Part shown: piece after piece, positions 20,222 to 28,696 of the stretch
How positions within the stretch are numbered: position 1 is the stretch's first letter
How the letters are laid out: every line of letters starts with the position of its first letter
Source of the DNA: Polymorphobacter megasporae
GTDB lineage: Bacteria > Pseudomonadota > Alphaproteobacteria > Sphingomonadales > Sphingomonadaceae
Direction of reading: 5' to 3'
Length of the DNA stretch: 64,000 nt
Assembly (NCBI RefSeq): GCF_018982885.2
Contig: NZ_CP081848.1
Location: forward strand, 3,286,001-3,350,000
Position numbers and translations under genes: made by a program
The notes under the pieces: model-generated
What the model saw: only the letters and a program-made list of their open reading frames with translations
Told to the model about the DNA's origin: nothing
The model's database searches: none

Positions 20222-20401
20222 ATGGCCGAGGATTTCGTTCGTCACAAGCAGGCATGGACTTCGGAAGAGGTCGCCAAGCTCCATCGCTTTTCCGAGAAGG
20301 GGATGTCGGTCCGCGCGATCGCCAAGGCGCTGACCCGGAGCGAGGAGTCGGTCAAGGCGCGGGCGAAGGAAGATTCGCTCAAGCTGGCGAAGCTGCGTTA
20401 G
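20222..20401 (+). CDS. Small SANT/Myb-like helix-turn-helix protein
   Basis: A 59-residue basic protein. Residues 11-45 (WTSEEVAKLHRFSEKGMSV then RAIAKALTRSEESVKARA) form a single SANT/Myb-like or SMC-independent HTH unit as seen in small alphaproteobacterial DNA-binding proteins. The ATG at 20222 begins directly before the domain. No partner gene is obvious. It could be a nucleoid or regulatory protein, and its target is unknown. Confidence 0.75.
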   Translation: MAEDFVRHKQAWTSEEVAKLHRFSEKGMSVRAIAKALTRSEESVKARAKEDSLKLAKLR

Positions 20402-20417
20402 CCCTGCTGCGCTCCGC

Positions 20418-20933
20418 TCAGGCCGGGCGCAGCCCGACTGTCTTCAGATGCTCCCACGGCCCGTCGAGATACCGCCACACGTCGATCCCAACGACATCGA
20501 AGCGCCACGGCTCGAACCCCTCGGACAACGCCGCCAGCGTCGCCCGCGCCACCTCGGGCGTCACCTTGTTCTGGATCGTGACGTGCGCGGCGAGGCGGTG
20601 GCGGTCCTGCGGGATCAACAGCGGCTCCCACGCCTCGGATAGGTCGTCGTGGAACGCCGACAGCCCCGCCGACCGCAGAACATAAGCGACCCCGCGGCCG
20701 AGCGAGCGCAAGCCAGCGACCTCCACCTGCGGTGCCGGATGCTCGCGCGCCATGGCCTTAAGCCGCTCGACGACGGCGTCGAATTCGCTCCCGGGAATCT
20801 GGTGGAACAACGAGATATGCGCCGGCACCCGATTGAGTGCGGGCGGGAAATGCGCGCGGCGCAGCGCCTCGAAACGCGCGAGCATCGCGTCATCGGGTCG
20901 CGCAGTGATCACCAACGGTCGGAAATCGGTCAT
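20418..20933 (-). CDS. 2'-5' RNA ligase family protein
   Basis: A 171-residue 2H phosphoesterase of the LigT/ThpR group. The two catalytic HxT/S motifs are visible as AHISLFH (about 38-44) and AHVTIQNK (about 118-125). These enzymes act on 2'-5' or cyclic phosphodiester bonds in RNA or nucleotides; the actual substrate here is unknown. The start ATG at 20933 is followed by RPLVITARPDDAMLARFEALR, typical of the family. It converges with the small HTH gene and diverges from dps. Confidence 0.85.
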   Translation of the reverse strand: MTDFRPLVITARPDDAMLARFEALRRAHFPPALNRVPAHISLFHQIPGSEFDAVVERLKAMAREHPAPQVEVAGLRSLGRGVAYVLRSAGLSAFHDDLSEAWEPLLIPQDRHRLAAHVTIQNKVTPEVARATLAALSEGFEPWRFDVVGIDVWRYLDGPWEHLKTVGLRPA

Positions 20934-21055
20934 TGCAGCTCCGCAATGTCTGTACCAAGTGGAACCCAGCGGAAGGCGTAACGTTCGCTCGTCACGATTA
21001 CCTCCTACTCAAGTCGCTAATCGCCAGCCACTCCCCCAAACAAAGGATGTCCATC

Positions 21056-21646
21056 ATGGCCAAGAAGCCCAGCCCCGCCCCCAGCAGCGAAGCCCAGCCG
21101 CAGTACAAGGTCGAGTACCGCGAGATCCAGCCGTACGGGACGCTCAAGGACCTGCCGATCGCGCTCGAGGGCAATGCCCGCGCTCAGTCGGTCGAGACGC
21201 TCAACCAGATGCTCGCCGACACGATGACGCTCCGCGACATGTATAAGAAGCACCACTGGCAGATGTCGGGGGCGACGTTCTACCAGCTCCACCTCCTGCT
21301 CGACACGCACTATGAAGCGCAGGCCGAACTCGTCGACATGATCGCTGAGCGGATCATGGCGCTGGGCGGGATCAGCATCGCGATGGCCGCCGACGTCGCT
21401 GAGATGACCAAGATTCCCCGCCCCCCGAAGGGCCGCGAGGACGTTCCGACCCAGCTGTCGCGGCTGCTCGAGGCGCACGAGATCATCCTGCGCCAGGCGC
21501 ACGAGGGTGCCGATGCCGCCGACGAGTCGGGCGACGACGGCACGAATGACCTGCTGGTGTCGAACATCATCCGCACCGGCGAACCCCAGGTCTGGTTCAT
21601 CGCCGAGCACCTGGCTGAGACCACGCTGGTCCGTTCGGACCGCTAA
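21056..21646 (+). CDS. dps: Dps-like ferritin family protein
   Basis: A 196-residue DNA-protecting starvation-type ferritin. The family ferroxidase region shows MYKKHHWQMSGATFYQLHLL and LDTHYEAQAELVDMIAERI (His and Asp/Glu ligands at the dimer interface), followed by the long helix with RQAHEGADAADESGDDGTND and a final ETTLV. It stores iron and shields DNA under oxidative stress. ATG 21056 is preferred over ATG 21047, because the AAAGGA site at 21043-21048 is then correctly spaced. A strong hairpin follows at 21656. Confidence 0.9.
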   Translation: MAKKPSPAPSSEAQPQYKVEYREIQPYGTLKDLPIALEGNARAQSVETLNQMLADTMTLRDMYKKHHWQMSGATFYQLHLLLDTHYEAQAELVDMIAERIMALGGISIAMAADVAEMTKIPRPPKGREDVPTQLSRLLEAHEIILRQAHEGADAADESGDDGTNDLLVSNIIRTGEPQVWFIAEHLAETTLVRSDR

Positions 21647-21655
21647 CTGAATCTG

Positions 21656-21681
21656 CTGGCGAGCCCACGGGGGCTCGCCAG
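21656..21681 (+). terminator. Hairpin terminator after dps
   Basis: A perfect 11-bp stem, CTGGCGAGCCC / GGGCTCGCCAG, with an ACGG loop lies ten bases after the dps stop and is followed by a T-containing tail (TTCAGCATTTG). Confidence 0.7.
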
Positions 21682-21800
21682 TTCAGCATTTGATCTTAGC
21701 TCATTGATGAGCAAATGCGCTGGCCGATGGCGCTCACTGTTCTGGCCACGCACGGTGTCGTGAGAACCAAAATCGTGGCCGAAATCGGCAAAAATGAAGC

Positions 21801-21876
21801 TGGTGAGCCCTGCGGGATTCGAACCCGCGACCTATTGATTAAAAGTCAATTGCTCTACCGATTGAGCTAAGGGCTC
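21801..21876 (-). tRNA. tRNA-Lys (anticodon TTT)
   Basis: A full cloverleaf on the minus strand: acceptor GAGCCCT/AGGGCTC, D-arm GCTCAATCGGTAGAGC, anticodon loop CTTTTAA with TTT, T-arm GCGGGTTCGAATCCCGC, and an encoded CCA at 21801-21803. The last ten bases of folK overlap its 5' end. Confidence 0.97.
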
Positions 21877-22382
21877 CCAGCGGATTGCGGTTTAGGGCGA
21901 CGTTGCCGCGCGCGCAACTGGCGTGCGGTCAAGTGCAGCACCGGATGCCGCCACAAAGGGGCGATATCGACCAGCGGGTCGAGGACGAAGGCGCGGGTGG
22001 CAAGGCTGCGGTGGGGGACGATGAGTCCCTGCCGTGCTCGCCGCCAGTCGTGTGTGACCGCGCCGCCGGCGGTGACGATATCAAGGTCGAGGACGCGTTC
22101 GGCCCAGCGGCGGCCTCGGCGGCGGCCGAAGTCGCGCTCGATTTGCTTGAGCACGATTAGCAGGTCGTCGACCGGAACGTCGGTCTCGACGGCGATCGCG
22201 GTGTTTGCGAAGGCGCGCTTGCTCGGGCCGATCGGCTTGGTGGTGCGGATCGCCGACCGCGCGACGACGGTGAGGCCTGCATCGGCCAGCGCAACGATGG
22301 CGGCAGCGACGACGCCCTGCGGCGATCCGTGACGGCCGTGCCGCCGATTGCTGCCGAGGGCGATGTGGATGATTGCGGGCAT
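21867..22382 (-). CDS. folK: HPPK, folate biosynthesis pyrophosphokinase
   Basis: 2-amino-4-hydroxy-6-hydroxymethyldihydropteridine pyrophosphokinase, 171 residues. It shows IALGSNRR at the start, KPIGPSKRAFANTAIAVET, the substrate-binding RRRGRRWAERVLDLDIV near residue 88 and LIVPHRSLATRAFVLDPLVDIAP. It makes the activated pterin for dihydropteroate synthesis. ATG 22382 starts at the conserved PAIIHIALGSN. Its TAG stop lies inside the following tRNA-Lys gene (the tRNA's TAGC at positions 8-11), so the two genes overlap by ten bases and the mRNA may be processed at the tRNA 5' end. Confidence 0.94.
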   Translation of the reverse strand: MPAIIHIALGSNRRHGRHGSPQGVVAAAIVALADAGLTVVARSAIRTTKPIGPSKRAFANTAIAVETDVPVDDLLIVLKQIERDFGRRRGRRWAERVLDLDIVTAGGAVTHDWRRARQGLIVPHRSLATRAFVLDPLVDIAPLWRHPVLHLTARQLRARQRRPKPQSAGSP

Positions 22383-22410
22383 GGCCGCTCGCGCTTTACA
22401 GGTCGCCGCC

Positions 22411-23103
22411 ATGGAACCCAACCCCGCCGACCTTCACACCGCGTCGCCGCTAGCCGAGCCGTCACATGTTGCGGCTCAAGCCGAGCCGCCGCGTGATTGC
22501 CAGCTGTGCCCGCGCCTTGCCGATTACCGCGCCGCCAACCGCGTCGCGCATCCCGACTGGTTCAACGCCCCGGTCCCGGGCTGGGGCGACCCGGCGGCGT
22601 GGCTGTGCGTCGTCGGGCTGGCTCCGGGTGTGACCGGGGCGAACCGGACCGGGCGTCCGTTCACCGGCGACCATGCCGGACTGTTGCTCTATGCCACGCT
22701 CGCAAAGTTCGGCCTGTCGCAGGGGACGTTCGACGCGCGCGCCGACGACGGGCTGCGGCTCGACGGCGTGTTCATCAGCAATGCGGTCCGCTGCGTGCCC
22801 CCCGAGAACAAGCCGGTTCCGGCAGAGATTCACACCTGTCGCCAGTTCCTGAGCGCCCAGCTCGCGGCGCTGCCGAACCTGAAGGTCGTGCTGGCGCTGG
22901 GGACGATCGCGCACCAGTCGGCGGTCAAGGCGCTCGGCGGCAAGCTGCCCAAGGTGCCGTTCGCCCACGCCGCGGTTCACCGGCTCCACACCGGGTTCAC
23001 GCTCGTCGATAGCTATCACTGCTCGCGCTACAACACGAACACCGGGCGGCTGACGGCGCCGATGTTCGAGGACGCCTTCGCGGCGGCGATCGCGGCGCGG
23101 TAA
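22411..23103 (+). CDS. Type 5 uracil-DNA glycosylase
   Basis: A 230-residue family 5 (UDGb) uracil-DNA glycosylase with an iron-sulfur cluster: ligands Cys30 and Cys33 (CQLCPRL) plus later cysteines in VRCVPPENK and HTCRQFL. The active-site motif GLAPGVTGANRTGRPFTGD is near residue 75 and VDSYHCSRYNTNTGRLT near 200. It removes uracil and related lesions from DNA. ATG 22411 begins just before the cysteine pair. The gene is divergent from folK with only 28 bases between the starts, so both promoters overlap. Confidence 0.93.
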   Translation: MEPNPADLHTASPLAEPSHVAAQAEPPRDCQLCPRLADYRAANRVAHPDWFNAPVPGWGDPAAWLCVVGLAPGVTGANRTGRPFTGDHAGLLLYATLAKFGLSQGTFDARADDGLRLDGVFISNAVRCVPPENKPVPAEIHTCRQFLSAQLAALPNLKVVLALGTIAHQSAVKALGGKLPKVPFAHAAVHRLHTGFTLVDSYHCSRYNTNTGRLTAPMFEDAFAAAIAAR

Positions 23104-23107
23104 GCGC

Positions 23108-23614
23108 CTACTTCGCAGGCTTCGCCGCAGTTGCCTCGATCTCGACGAGAAACGCTGGCCCTGCGAGCGCGGCGACCTGGACCGTTGAGCGGGCGACGGT
23201 GCCGGGGTTCTCGGACGTGCCGAAGAATGTCTTGAACCCGTCGTTCATCCCCGCGAAGTCCATCTTGCCGCCCATGTCGGGTGCGGCGGCGACGAACACG
23301 GTCAGCTTGATGATATCGGCCATCGTGTAGCCGTGGCTCGCGAGGATCTTCTTGATCTTGCCCAGCACGCTGATCGTCTGGGTCTTCGTATCGCCGAAAT
23401 CGGCCATGCTCATCGACGCCATCGCCGACATCGGCTTCGACATGTCGACCGGCGAGGCGACCTGCCCGCTAAGGTAGAGCATCTCGGTCCCCGGGGTCAC
23501 CGTCACGCTCTCGAGGATCAATCCCGGAGGGGTGTTGGCGTGCTTGATCGCCTCGGCGTTCGCGGCCGTCGCGAGCAGGCTGGCACCCAGCAGTGCTGTC
23601 ATCGTCCGGATCAT
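23108..23614 (-). CDS. Exported RidA/YjgF-family protein
   Basis: A 168-residue RidA-fold protein with a cleavable signal peptide (MIRTMTALLGASLLATAANA). RidA members hydrolyse reactive imines made by amine or amino-acid oxidation, and most act in the cytoplasm; this one should reach the periplasm. Family features are YLSGQVASPVDM, the helix DTKTQTISVLGKIKKILAS and YTMADIIKLTVFV. The end ARSTVQVAALAGPAFLVEIEAT contains the arginine used for substrate carboxylate. It is downstream of a TonB receptor and a Tat-exported flavin amine oxidase on the same strand. Confidence 0.9.
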   Translation of the reverse strand: MIRTMTALLGASLLATAANAEAIKHANTPPGLILESVTVTPGTEMLYLSGQVASPVDMSKPMSAMASMSMADFGDTKTQTISVLGKIKKILASHGYTMADIIKLTVFVAAAPDMGGKMDFAGMNDGFKTFFGTSENPGTVARSTVQVAALAGPAFLVEIEATAAKPAK

Positions 23615-23634
23615 GTCAGGCTCCCCATGTTGCA

Positions 23635-23663
23635 ACGGGTGCGAGCCGCCGGCCCGCACCCGT
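23635..23663 (-). terminator. Hairpin between the TonB receptor and ridA
   Basis: A 9-bp perfect stem ACGGGTGCG / CGCACCCGT around an 11-base loop lies between the receptor stop and the ridA start. There is no U-tract, so it may attenuate or stabilise a shared transcript more than end it. Confidence 0.4.
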
Positions 23664-23689
23664 CATGCTCGATGCTGTGCGCTTCGGGC

Positions 23690-26365
23690 CTAGAAGGCAA
23701 CCCGGGCGCGGACGTACCAGAGGCCGCCGTTGATCCCGAACGGACCGCCGCTCCGCGGATAGATCTGTCCGTCGGCGGTCGAGCCGGTCGCGGCGTAGAC
23801 GGTGTTGGCGGGGCTGTTGGCGATGCGGTCGGGCTTGATATTGAAGATGTTCGAGCCGCCGACCGACAGGGTCAGATACTTGGTCAGGTCGTAGCCGACG
23901 TCGAGGTCGGTGGTGAACTTCGACCCGAACTTCTGGCCGACCAGCTTCCCGGCGGAGTTGAAGACCGGATAGTCGTTCGAATCGATCCAGTCGCCGTAGA
24001 AGTTCTCGCGGGCGTTGACCGAGAACTTGTCGTGGCTCCACGCCGCCGACAGCGTCGCGCGGTGGTTCGGCGCAAGGTGCGAGATATCGAGGATCTGGTT
24101 CGCACTGAGCACGTTCGCGTCGGCGCGCGATACCCGGCTGGTGTTGTAGTTGTACGCCAGTGTGAGGTTGAGGTCGCCCGGCTCGATGAGCGCCGCGCGG
24201 TACGTTGCGACGAAATCGATGCCCTTGGTGACGGTGTCGAGGCCGTTGGTGAAGTAGGTGATCGCGCCGCCGGCTCCAACCGACAACAACGCCGGCTGGG
24301 CGATGATATCGGCAGGTGTCACGGTGAAGTTCTGCGTGATGAAGATGCGGTTCTTGACCTTGATGCTATACGCATCGACCGTCAGCGTCAGGTTGTGAAC
24401 CGGGGTGGCGATGAAGCCGACGCCGTAGTTATACGACTTTTCAGGCGTCAGCTGCTTCGCCCCGTAATATTGCGCAATCGGGCTCGTCGTCGGGTAGGTG
24501 CCGGTCTGGACCTGGTTGCCGCCGATGAAGTTGGTCGTCAGGATTTGGGTGTTCGACTGGCCGGGCGACGGGGCGTGGAAGCCCGAGCCGACGGTTCCGC
24601 GAAGCGAGAAGGCGTCGGAGAATTTGTAGATCGCATTCGCCTTGTAGACGAACGCGCCGCCGAAGGTGTTGTAATGCTCGTACCGGCCGGCGATGCCGAC
24701 GCTGAGCGCCTTGACGATGTCGGTTTCGAGGTCGCCGTAGATGCCGTAGCTCGACTGCGAGTGCGAGCCGGCGGCGGCGGGATCGGTGCCGCCGTAGCCG
24801 CTCGCGCCCGGCGACGACCCGCCGCTGGTACCGTTCGGCGTATAGATGCCGCCACCGTTGTTGAGATACAGGTTCTGCGACGCCGTGTAGGGGCCCGCGC
24901 CGTACGACTGCGGGTCGCCGGGGGTCGCGGTGTAGCTCTCGCGGCGGTATTCGGCACCGGCCGAGATCGTCAGCGGGCTGTACAGGCCGATGTTGACCGG
25001 CTGGCTGAGGTCGATGTTGGCGTCGGTTTCCTTCTGGATCAGGTCGCCGAACTTGAACGCGGTCTGCGATGCCGGGCCGTAGGTCGGGCTGATCGAATTA
25101 TACATCGACAGGTCGAGCGAGTTGCGGCTCGTCGTCGCCGAGAAGTCGTAGGTGAAACCGCCCGGCGTCTTGCCCTTGTAGCCGACGGTGCCGATCAATT
25201 CTTCGGTCGTGCCGACGAAGCGCGGGGTGAAGCCCGCCGGGTAGATCGACTTGACGCTAAAGGTGTTGCCGTTCGAGACGAAGCCGCCTGCCGGGCACGT
25301 CGCGTTCCCGGCCGGGCACGGCGTCAGGTAGAACACCCGCGACAGTGCGCCATTGGCCCCGAGCGATTGCGTCGCGCCGGTCACGTCGACAGCGGTGCCG
25401 CTGATCGGCGAGCGGTAGTTGAAGCTCTCGTTCGCCTTCGACCGCGCGGCGTTGCCGAAGAAGTACAACTTGCTGTTGTCGGTGACCTCATAGCCCGAAT
25501 TGATCACCGCCTTCCAGCCGTGGCTCGGCGACGAGCCCCAGATCTGCACCGGTCCCGGATAGTTCGGCAGCTGCGATGCGAGGCTGGGATTCTGCTGGGC
25601 GAAGACGAGCGCGAGCGGGCGGGTCGCGCCGCGGCTGGTCTGGCCGTCATCGTCATATTCACCGCTCAGATTGACGAAGCCGCGCTCGCCGAGCGACAGG
25701 CCGAGGTTCGCGGAGATCTGCTTCGATTTGCCGTCACCGTGATCGTAATATTGGCCGTAGCGGGCGATCGCCTCGAACCCGGTCTTGTTGTCGCGGAGGC
25801 CGTAGTTGAGGACGCCGGCGATCGCGTCCGACCCGTATTGCGCGGTCGCGCCTTCGCGGAGGATCTGGAGGCTCTTGATCGCGATCGATGGGATCGCCGA
25901 CAGGTCGGACCCCTGCGAGCCGTACGACAGGCCGGTGTCGCCGCCCGAATAGACCTGGACGAGCGCCGAGCGGTTGTACCGCTTGCCGTCGAGCATGACG
26001 AGGATTTCGTCGGCGGGCAGGCCGCGCAGCGACGGCGCGCGGACGAAACTCGAGGCGTCGGAAATCGTATTCTGGCCGACGAAGAACGACGGGACGATGT
26101 TCTTCAGGACTTCGAGCATGTTCGCTGCGGGCTGCGTCTTGAGCTCGCTTGCGCTGATGACATCGACTGGCGATGCCGACGTCGTCAGGGTCCGGTCGGT
26201 GCGGCGGGTGCCGAGGACGATGATCTCGTCGGCCTGCGCCGGCGTTGCGGCGGCGGTATCGGCGGCGGCGACCTGTTGCGCGATGGCACCGGTCGGAACG
26301 AAGGCGACGGCGCTGAGCATCGCGACGGCGAGTGCGGTGTGCGACAATTGTGAAGTCTTGAGCAT
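23690..26365 (-). CDS. TonB-dependent receptor
   Basis: An 891-residue outer-membrane transporter. A signal peptide covers residues 1-29 (HTALAVAMLSAVAFVPTGAIAQ). A TonB box-like DEIIVLGTRR is near 45, and the plug domain runs to about 175 with SDLSAIPSIAIKSLQILREG and QYGSDAIAGVLNYGLRDN. The 22-strand barrel follows, ending in VRARVAF with terminal Phe. It is of the Sphingomonas 'iron complex or oligopeptide' type, but the ligand is not identifiable. It lies between exported ridA and a Tat-exported amine oxidase and probably brings in or senses their substrate. ATG 26365 places the signal peptide at the start. Confidence 0.92.
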   Translation of the reverse strand: MLKTSQLSHTALAVAMLSAVAFVPTGAIAQQVAAADTAAATPAQADEIIVLGTRRTDRTLTTSASPVDVISASELKTQPAANMLEVLKNIVPSFFVGQNTISDASSFVRAPSLRGLPADEILVMLDGKRYNRSALVQVYSGGDTGLSYGSQGSDLSAIPSIAIKSLQILREGATAQYGSDAIAGVLNYGLRDNKTGFEAIARYGQYYDHGDGKSKQISANLGLSLGERGFVNLSGEYDDDGQTSRGATRPLALVFAQQNPSLASQLPNYPGPVQIWGSSPSHGWKAVINSGYEVTDNSKLYFFGNAARSKANESFNYRSPISGTAVDVTGATQSLGANGALSRVFYLTPCPAGNATCPAGGFVSNGNTFSVKSIYPAGFTPRFVGTTEELIGTVGYKGKTPGGFTYDFSATTSRNSLDLSMYNSISPTYGPASQTAFKFGDLIQKETDANIDLSQPVNIGLYSPLTISAGAEYRRESYTATPGDPQSYGAGPYTASQNLYLNNGGGIYTPNGTSGGSSPGASGYGGTDPAAAGSHSQSSYGIYGDLETDIVKALSVGIAGRYEHYNTFGGAFVYKANAIYKFSDAFSLRGTVGSGFHAPSPGQSNTQILTTNFIGGNQVQTGTYPTTSPIAQYYGAKQLTPEKSYNYGVGFIATPVHNLTLTVDAYSIKVKNRIFITQNFTVTPADIIAQPALLSVGAGGAITYFTNGLDTVTKGIDFVATYRAALIEPGDLNLTLAYNYNTSRVSRADANVLSANQILDISHLAPNHRATLSAAWSHDKFSVNARENFYGDWIDSNDYPVFNSAGKLVGQKFGSKFTTDLDVGYDLTKYLTLSVGGSNIFNIKPDRIANSPANTVYAATGSTADGQIYPRSGGPFGINGGLWYVRARVAF

Positions 26366-26667
26366 CGATGAACCCCCTGAATTACAGACACGGCTCCCCT
26401 GTCCAGCAACGCGCGATCTTCGCCGCGCATACTGCCGGGCAAAACCAAGCACTCAGCAAATAATGCCGAGCCGACTACCTAATGATAAGTTTCGACAAAC
26501 CCCAGTGCGTGCCGAGCAACTGTTATCAAGCTGACGCATTGGCTCGACGACAACAAGTCCGTATTAACCGATATCGACCTCGGCAAAGTTAAATCCGGAC
26601 ACCGTAACATTAGTGCAACAGCTGCCCGCTCAAGGGCACAGCATCCCGACATGCGGGCCGGGTGCCC
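26366..26667. other. Intergenic region upstream of the TonB receptor
   Basis: About 300 bases with no credible gene and noticeably more A+T than the surroundings, as expected for a promoter and 5' leader of the receptor gene. I saw no clear Fur site or riboswitch fold in it. Confidence 0.5.
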
Positions 26668-28260
26668 TCACGCCGCCTTCCGCACCGGCATGTCGGCGGC
26701 GACGCGCTTTGCCAGCGCCGCGACCTGCGCCCACGCCGACGCGATCCCGCCCTCCTGCCAGCCGGGTGTCTGGCTCAGCGCGGCGCTGGCGAAATAGACC
26801 CGCCCGTCGGGTTCGAGCAGGTGGCGGAAGCCGGGGGTGTCGATCGCGGCTTCGAGCCCGACGCCGCCCTTGCCGCCGCTGAAGTCGGGCCACGGGCCGA
26901 GACTGTACGGGATTTTGTGCCAGTTGACCGCGATGCCGTTGACGAGGTCGCCGCCGTGGCCGGGGTGAAGCTTCTCGACGACGCCGCGGGCGAATTCGAT
27001 CTGCTCGACGATCGGCCGCTTCTCGAACTCCGCCGCCATCGGCCCCGAGCCGTAGCAGGCGAGGAGCATCCCGCGCGGCGTGTGGAGGCCAGCCGACGGA
27101 TACCAGACGAGGCTGGTCGGGCCGCCGACGAACGAGATGCCGCCATAGATCTGCTCCTTCTCCCAGAAGCGCGGCGATTCGAATGCGATCTTGTTCGAAT
27201 AGTCGTAGATCACGCCGGCGATCGCGGTTTTGGTTGCAGGGGTGAAGTCGGTGTCGATGTCCTTCAGCACCGCGAACGGGATCGTGCAGACCATATAGTC
27301 GGCGTGGACGGTCTGGACCGCGCCGCTGGCCTTGTCGCGGTAGACGACGTCGACGCCCTTCGCCGTGTGGCGGATGCGGGTCACCTCGGCGCCGCGGATT
27401 GCGGGGTTGCGGAGGTTGCGATCGAAGCCGGCGTGGATCCGGTCCATCCCGCCGATCGGCTCGACCATCGTCGCCTGCATATACAGGACGTCGTCGAACA
27501 GCGTCATCGGCAGCTGCTCGTTCGCCAGCAACTGGTCGAGCGGCATCGCCGTCCCCGGGCTGGCAAGCGTCACCCCTGCCCCAGGCAGTTTAGCGAAGCC
27601 CGAGCGCGCGGAGCCGGTGAAGTCGCCCTTGTCGTCGAGGTCACCATAGAATTTGAGGAACGGCAGCAACTTGGCTTTGTCGGCGGCGCTGATTGCCTGG
27701 TCGAGCGACCCCTGATTGAGCGCCTTGGCGAGCAGCTCGGCGATGTGGCCGCGCATGTCGTTGACTGCGGTGCGCTGGCGAATTTTCGTCCCGTCGGCGG
27801 CCATGACATACGCCGAACGGCTTGAGTTGACCTCGACCTCGAGCGGGACGACGAACTTGTCGCAATAGTCGAGCAGCCCGGTGTGGAAGCTCGGGATGCG
27901 CGCCGGTCCGGCGTTCATGTAGATGCCGTTCGAGAATTTGGCGGTCTGGGTCGCCTCGCCGTTCATCTCGATCGTGTCGCGGTCGCGGATCGTCCACGCG
28001 CGCCCGCCGACGCGGTCGCGGGCCTCAAGCAGGGTGACGAGATACCCCGCCTGTTCGAGCTCGTACGCGGCGACGAGCCCGCTGATCCCCGCCCCCAGCA
28101 CCGCAATGTGAAGCCCCCGCCCGGCGACCGACGGCAGCGCGGGCATCGTCGCCGCGCGCGCCGCGCCGTTGAGCCCGAGCGCCTGCATTGCCCCGAAGGT
28201 TGCGCCGAGCCCGCCCAGCATTCCGAGGCGCGTCAGCAGATTGCGTCGTGTAATCATCAA
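26668..28260 (-). CDS. Tat-exported flavin monoamine oxidase
   Basis: A 530-residue FAD amine oxidase. A twin-arginine signal (ITRRNLLTRLG) opens the protein, so it is exported folded with its cofactor. The FAD loop HIAVLGAGISGLVAAYELEQ is at about residues 50-70, with LEARDRVGGRAWTIRD after it, and the C-terminal FAD contact is ...YFASAALSQTPGWQEGGIASAW. Related enzymes oxidise primary amines or L-amino acids to imines with hydrogen peroxide. Substrate unknown. A hairpin GGGGGC / GCCCCC lies at 28273-28288 in its 5' leader. With the TonB receptor and exported RidA it forms a three-gene unit. Confidence 0.9.
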   Translation of the reverse strand: MMITRRNLLTRLGMLGGLGATFGAMQALGLNGAARAATMPALPSVAGRGLHIAVLGAGISGLVAAYELEQAGYLVTLLEARDRVGGRAWTIRDRDTIEMNGEATQTAKFSNGIYMNAGPARIPSFHTGLLDYCDKFVVPLEVEVNSSRSAYVMAADGTKIRQRTAVNDMRGHIAELLAKALNQGSLDQAISAADKAKLLPFLKFYGDLDDKGDFTGSARSGFAKLPGAGVTLASPGTAMPLDQLLANEQLPMTLFDDVLYMQATMVEPIGGMDRIHAGFDRNLRNPAIRGAEVTRIRHTAKGVDVVYRDKASGAVQTVHADYMVCTIPFAVLKDIDTDFTPATKTAIAGVIYDYSNKIAFESPRFWEKEQIYGGISFVGGPTSLVWYPSAGLHTPRGMLLACYGSGPMAAEFEKRPIVEQIEFARGVVEKLHPGHGGDLVNGIAVNWHKIPYSLGPWPDFSGGKGGVGLEAAIDTPGFRHLLEPDGRVYFASAALSQTPGWQEGGIASAWAQVAALAKRVAADMPVRKAA

Positions 28261-28437
28261 AACCCCCGCGCTGGGGGCAACCGCCCCCGGAACCGATGGC
28301 GCTCGGGCATGGCGATGTCAGCCCGACCCGCGGGACCTTGCGGTCCGACACCATTTCTTCCCCGCGAAACCGCTTTGCGATTTGTTACGATCATGATGGC
28401 GCGACTTTTGCGCCTCGGCAACACCCATAAATGTTGT

Positions 28438-28522
28438 TGGTGCGGGTGGCCGGGGTCGAACCGGCACTCCTTGCGGAACGGGATTTTGAGTCCCGCGCGT
28501 CTACCAGTTTCACCACACCCGC
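28438..28522 (-). tRNA. tRNA-Leu (anticodon CAA)
   Basis: An 85-base minus-strand tRNA with acceptor GCGGGTG/CACCCGC, anticodon stem CGGGA/TCCCG with loop CTCAAAA (anticodon CAA), the extra variable arm of class II tRNAs, T-arm GCCGGTTCGACCCCGGC, and encoded CCA at 28438-28440. Confidence 0.97.
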
Positions 28523-28696
28523 GTGGGCGCGCGATCGTTCTCGCGCTGCGGACGGGCTTGTAGCGCAAAGAAGGGCGTCGGGGGAATAGCAATCGTTCGG
28601 GACAAGGCGCTGTATTTGCTAGGGTCGCTTCGCGGGCTGGTCGAGCGATAGCGCGCGCACCTTGCCAATTCGCGCTTCTCGTTCCACGAACGCCGC

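Noticed and set aside
23333-26353. A 1006-codon open frame on the plus strand
   Set aside because: It is antisense to the clear TonB receptor gene, is extremely rich in Arg, Ala, Asp and Val, and shows no family motif. It is a high-GC shadow frame.
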